DNA of 5,650 nt, taken from positions 1 through 5,650 of the forward strand of contig JAGARS010000034.1 in the NCBI GenBank assembly GCA_017622155.1, in the 5' to 3' direction. Each line of letters opens with the position of its first letter. Position 1 is the first letter of the stretch. Source of the stretch: Peptococcaceae bacterium (GTDB lineage Bacteria > Bacillota > Peptococcia > Peptococcales > Peptococcaceae). Shown here piece by piece: positions 4,921-5,650 of the stretch. The notes beneath the pieces are model-generated. The model was not told where the DNA came from, did not search any database, and saw nothing but the letters and a program-made list of their open reading frames with translations. The translations under genes and the position numbers were made by a program.

Positions 4921-5650
4921 ATGAAATTTTACACTTACAAATTATCGGAACAGGCTAAACAGGAATTGGCCATTGGAGATTTTGAAAACGAAAGCATTTT
5001 ATATCCGCTTTCGCAGTTTGATATGCACTTTACTGATATGAATGAGCTGATTGCGCGGATTACACCGGCTGAGCTGGAAATGCTGAAAATCGCATTGCAT
5101 AAAGAAGAGCTGCGGGAACAGCTGCTGAAAATCAATCGCGCCGATACCATTCCTTGTGCGGCAATTCCACATCCGAAACAGGATGTGATTTGTCTGGGTA
5201 TCAATTATATGGCACATGCCGAAGAATCGGCCCGCTACAAAGAAGAAGCCTTTGGCGGTGAACGCCCTTATGCCATTTATTTTGCCAAACGGGTAAACGA
5301 AGCGGTGGCTGATGGCGGCAGTATTCCGGCATATGAAAATCTGGTAGACAGCCTGGATTATGAAGCAGAGCTGGCAGTGGTAATCGGCAAGGATGCAAAA
5401 AATGTGTCGAAAGAAGACGCTTATGATTATATATTTGGCTATACAGTTTTGAATGATATGAGTGCACGCTATCTGCAGACCCGACACAAACAATGGTATT
5501 TCGGCAAAAGTCTGGACGGGTTTACACCAATCGGGCCATGTATTGCCACCATCGATGCTTTTGAAAATCCGCCTGCACTGGCTATCAAAAGCTATGTCAA
5601 TGGAGAGCTGCGTCAGAACAGCAATACCAATCTGCTGATTTTTGATATCG
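4921..5650 (+). CDS. Fumarylacetoacetate hydrolase (FAH) family protein, C-terminus cut by window edge
   Basis: Open from ATG at 4921 to the window end, giving 243 complete codons; family members of this type run to roughly 280-300 residues, so the tail is missing. Residues 1-85 form a less conserved N-terminal part. The FAH fold follows with ICLGINYMAHAEES (90-103; His99 and Glu102 match the lid/catalytic His-x-x-Glu of the family). DYEAELAVVIGKD (146-158) supplies metal ligands Glu148 and Glu150. FGYTVLNDMSAR (172-183) supplies Asp179, and GKSLDGFTPIGP (195-206) is also present. Such enzymes cleave or isomerise C-C bonds next to a 1,3-diketo or 2-keto acid group with Mg2+ or Mn2+; examples are acylpyruvases, oxaloacetate decarboxylases and homoprotocatechuate isomerase/decarboxylase. 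The substrate cannot be assigned here. It has no known role in the ADI pathway and is transcribed away from arcA. Overlapping minus-strand frames within it are shadows. Confidence 0.93.
   Translation, partial: MKFYTYKLSEQAKQELAIGDFENESILYPLSQFDMHFTDMNELIARITPAELEMLKIALHKEELREQLLKINRADTIPCAAIPHPKQDVICLGINYMAHAEESARYKEEAFGGERPYAIYFAKRVNEAVADGGSIPAYENLVDSLDYEAELAVVIGKDAKNVSKEDAYDYIFGYTVLNDMSARYLQTRHKQWYFGKSLDGFTPIGPCIATIDAFENPPALAIKSYVNGELRQNSNTNLLIFDI

Noticed and set aside
4999..5493. Minus-strand 164-codon frame inside the FAH-family gene
   Set aside because: It lies fully antisense to a clearly conserved enzyme and has a Cys/His/Phe/Ile-rich composition typical of shadow frames.

Overview
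The window looks like chromosomal DNA from an anaerobic or facultative low-to-moderate-GC Bacillota (Firmicutes) bacterium. The evidence is strong AGGAGG-type Shine-Dalgarno sites, TTG start codons, a cre-like CcpA site, and an arginine deiminase operon that uses a YfcC-family transporter. The exact genus cannot be told from the sequence alone.

Almost all of the left 4.7 kb is one minus-strand arginine deiminase (ADI) cluster in the order arcA (3499-4728), arcB (2180-3172), arcC (1019-1990) and a YfcC/DcuC-family transporter (from about 1013 and running off the left edge). Together they would import arginine in exchange for ornithine and convert arginine to citrulline and NH3 (ArcA). Citrulline is then split to ornithine and carbamoyl phosphate (ArcB), and the carbamoyl phosphate is used to make ATP, with release of NH3 and CO2 (ArcC). 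All three enzymes are intact and keep their catalytic motifs. No arcR or argR regulator gene lies inside the window.

The right end carries a divergent plus-strand gene (4921 to beyond 5650) for a fumarylacetoacetate hydrolase (FAH) family enzyme. A 192-bp divergent intergenic region separates it from arcA. That region holds a good promoter for the FAH gene (-35 TTGCAT, 17-bp spacer, -10 TATAAT), and a cre-like CcpA site overlaps its -35. This suggests carbon-catabolite control of one or both directions.

The most unusual part is the space between the arc genes. The arcA-arcB gap (326 bp) and the arcB-arcC gap (189 bp) are long for an operon. Each holds one copy of the same roughly 110-125 bp nested palindrome, in the same orientation, directly behind the stop codon of the upstream gene. 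The core hairpin is nearly identical in the two copies (28 of 29 bases). The surrounding stem arms differ in sequence but stay self-complementary, which is a covariation signature. The arcA-arcB gap also holds a separate perfect 9-bp GC-rich hairpin, and a 12-bp tandem duplication spans the arcA stop codon. None of these palindromes has the T-tract of an intrinsic terminator.
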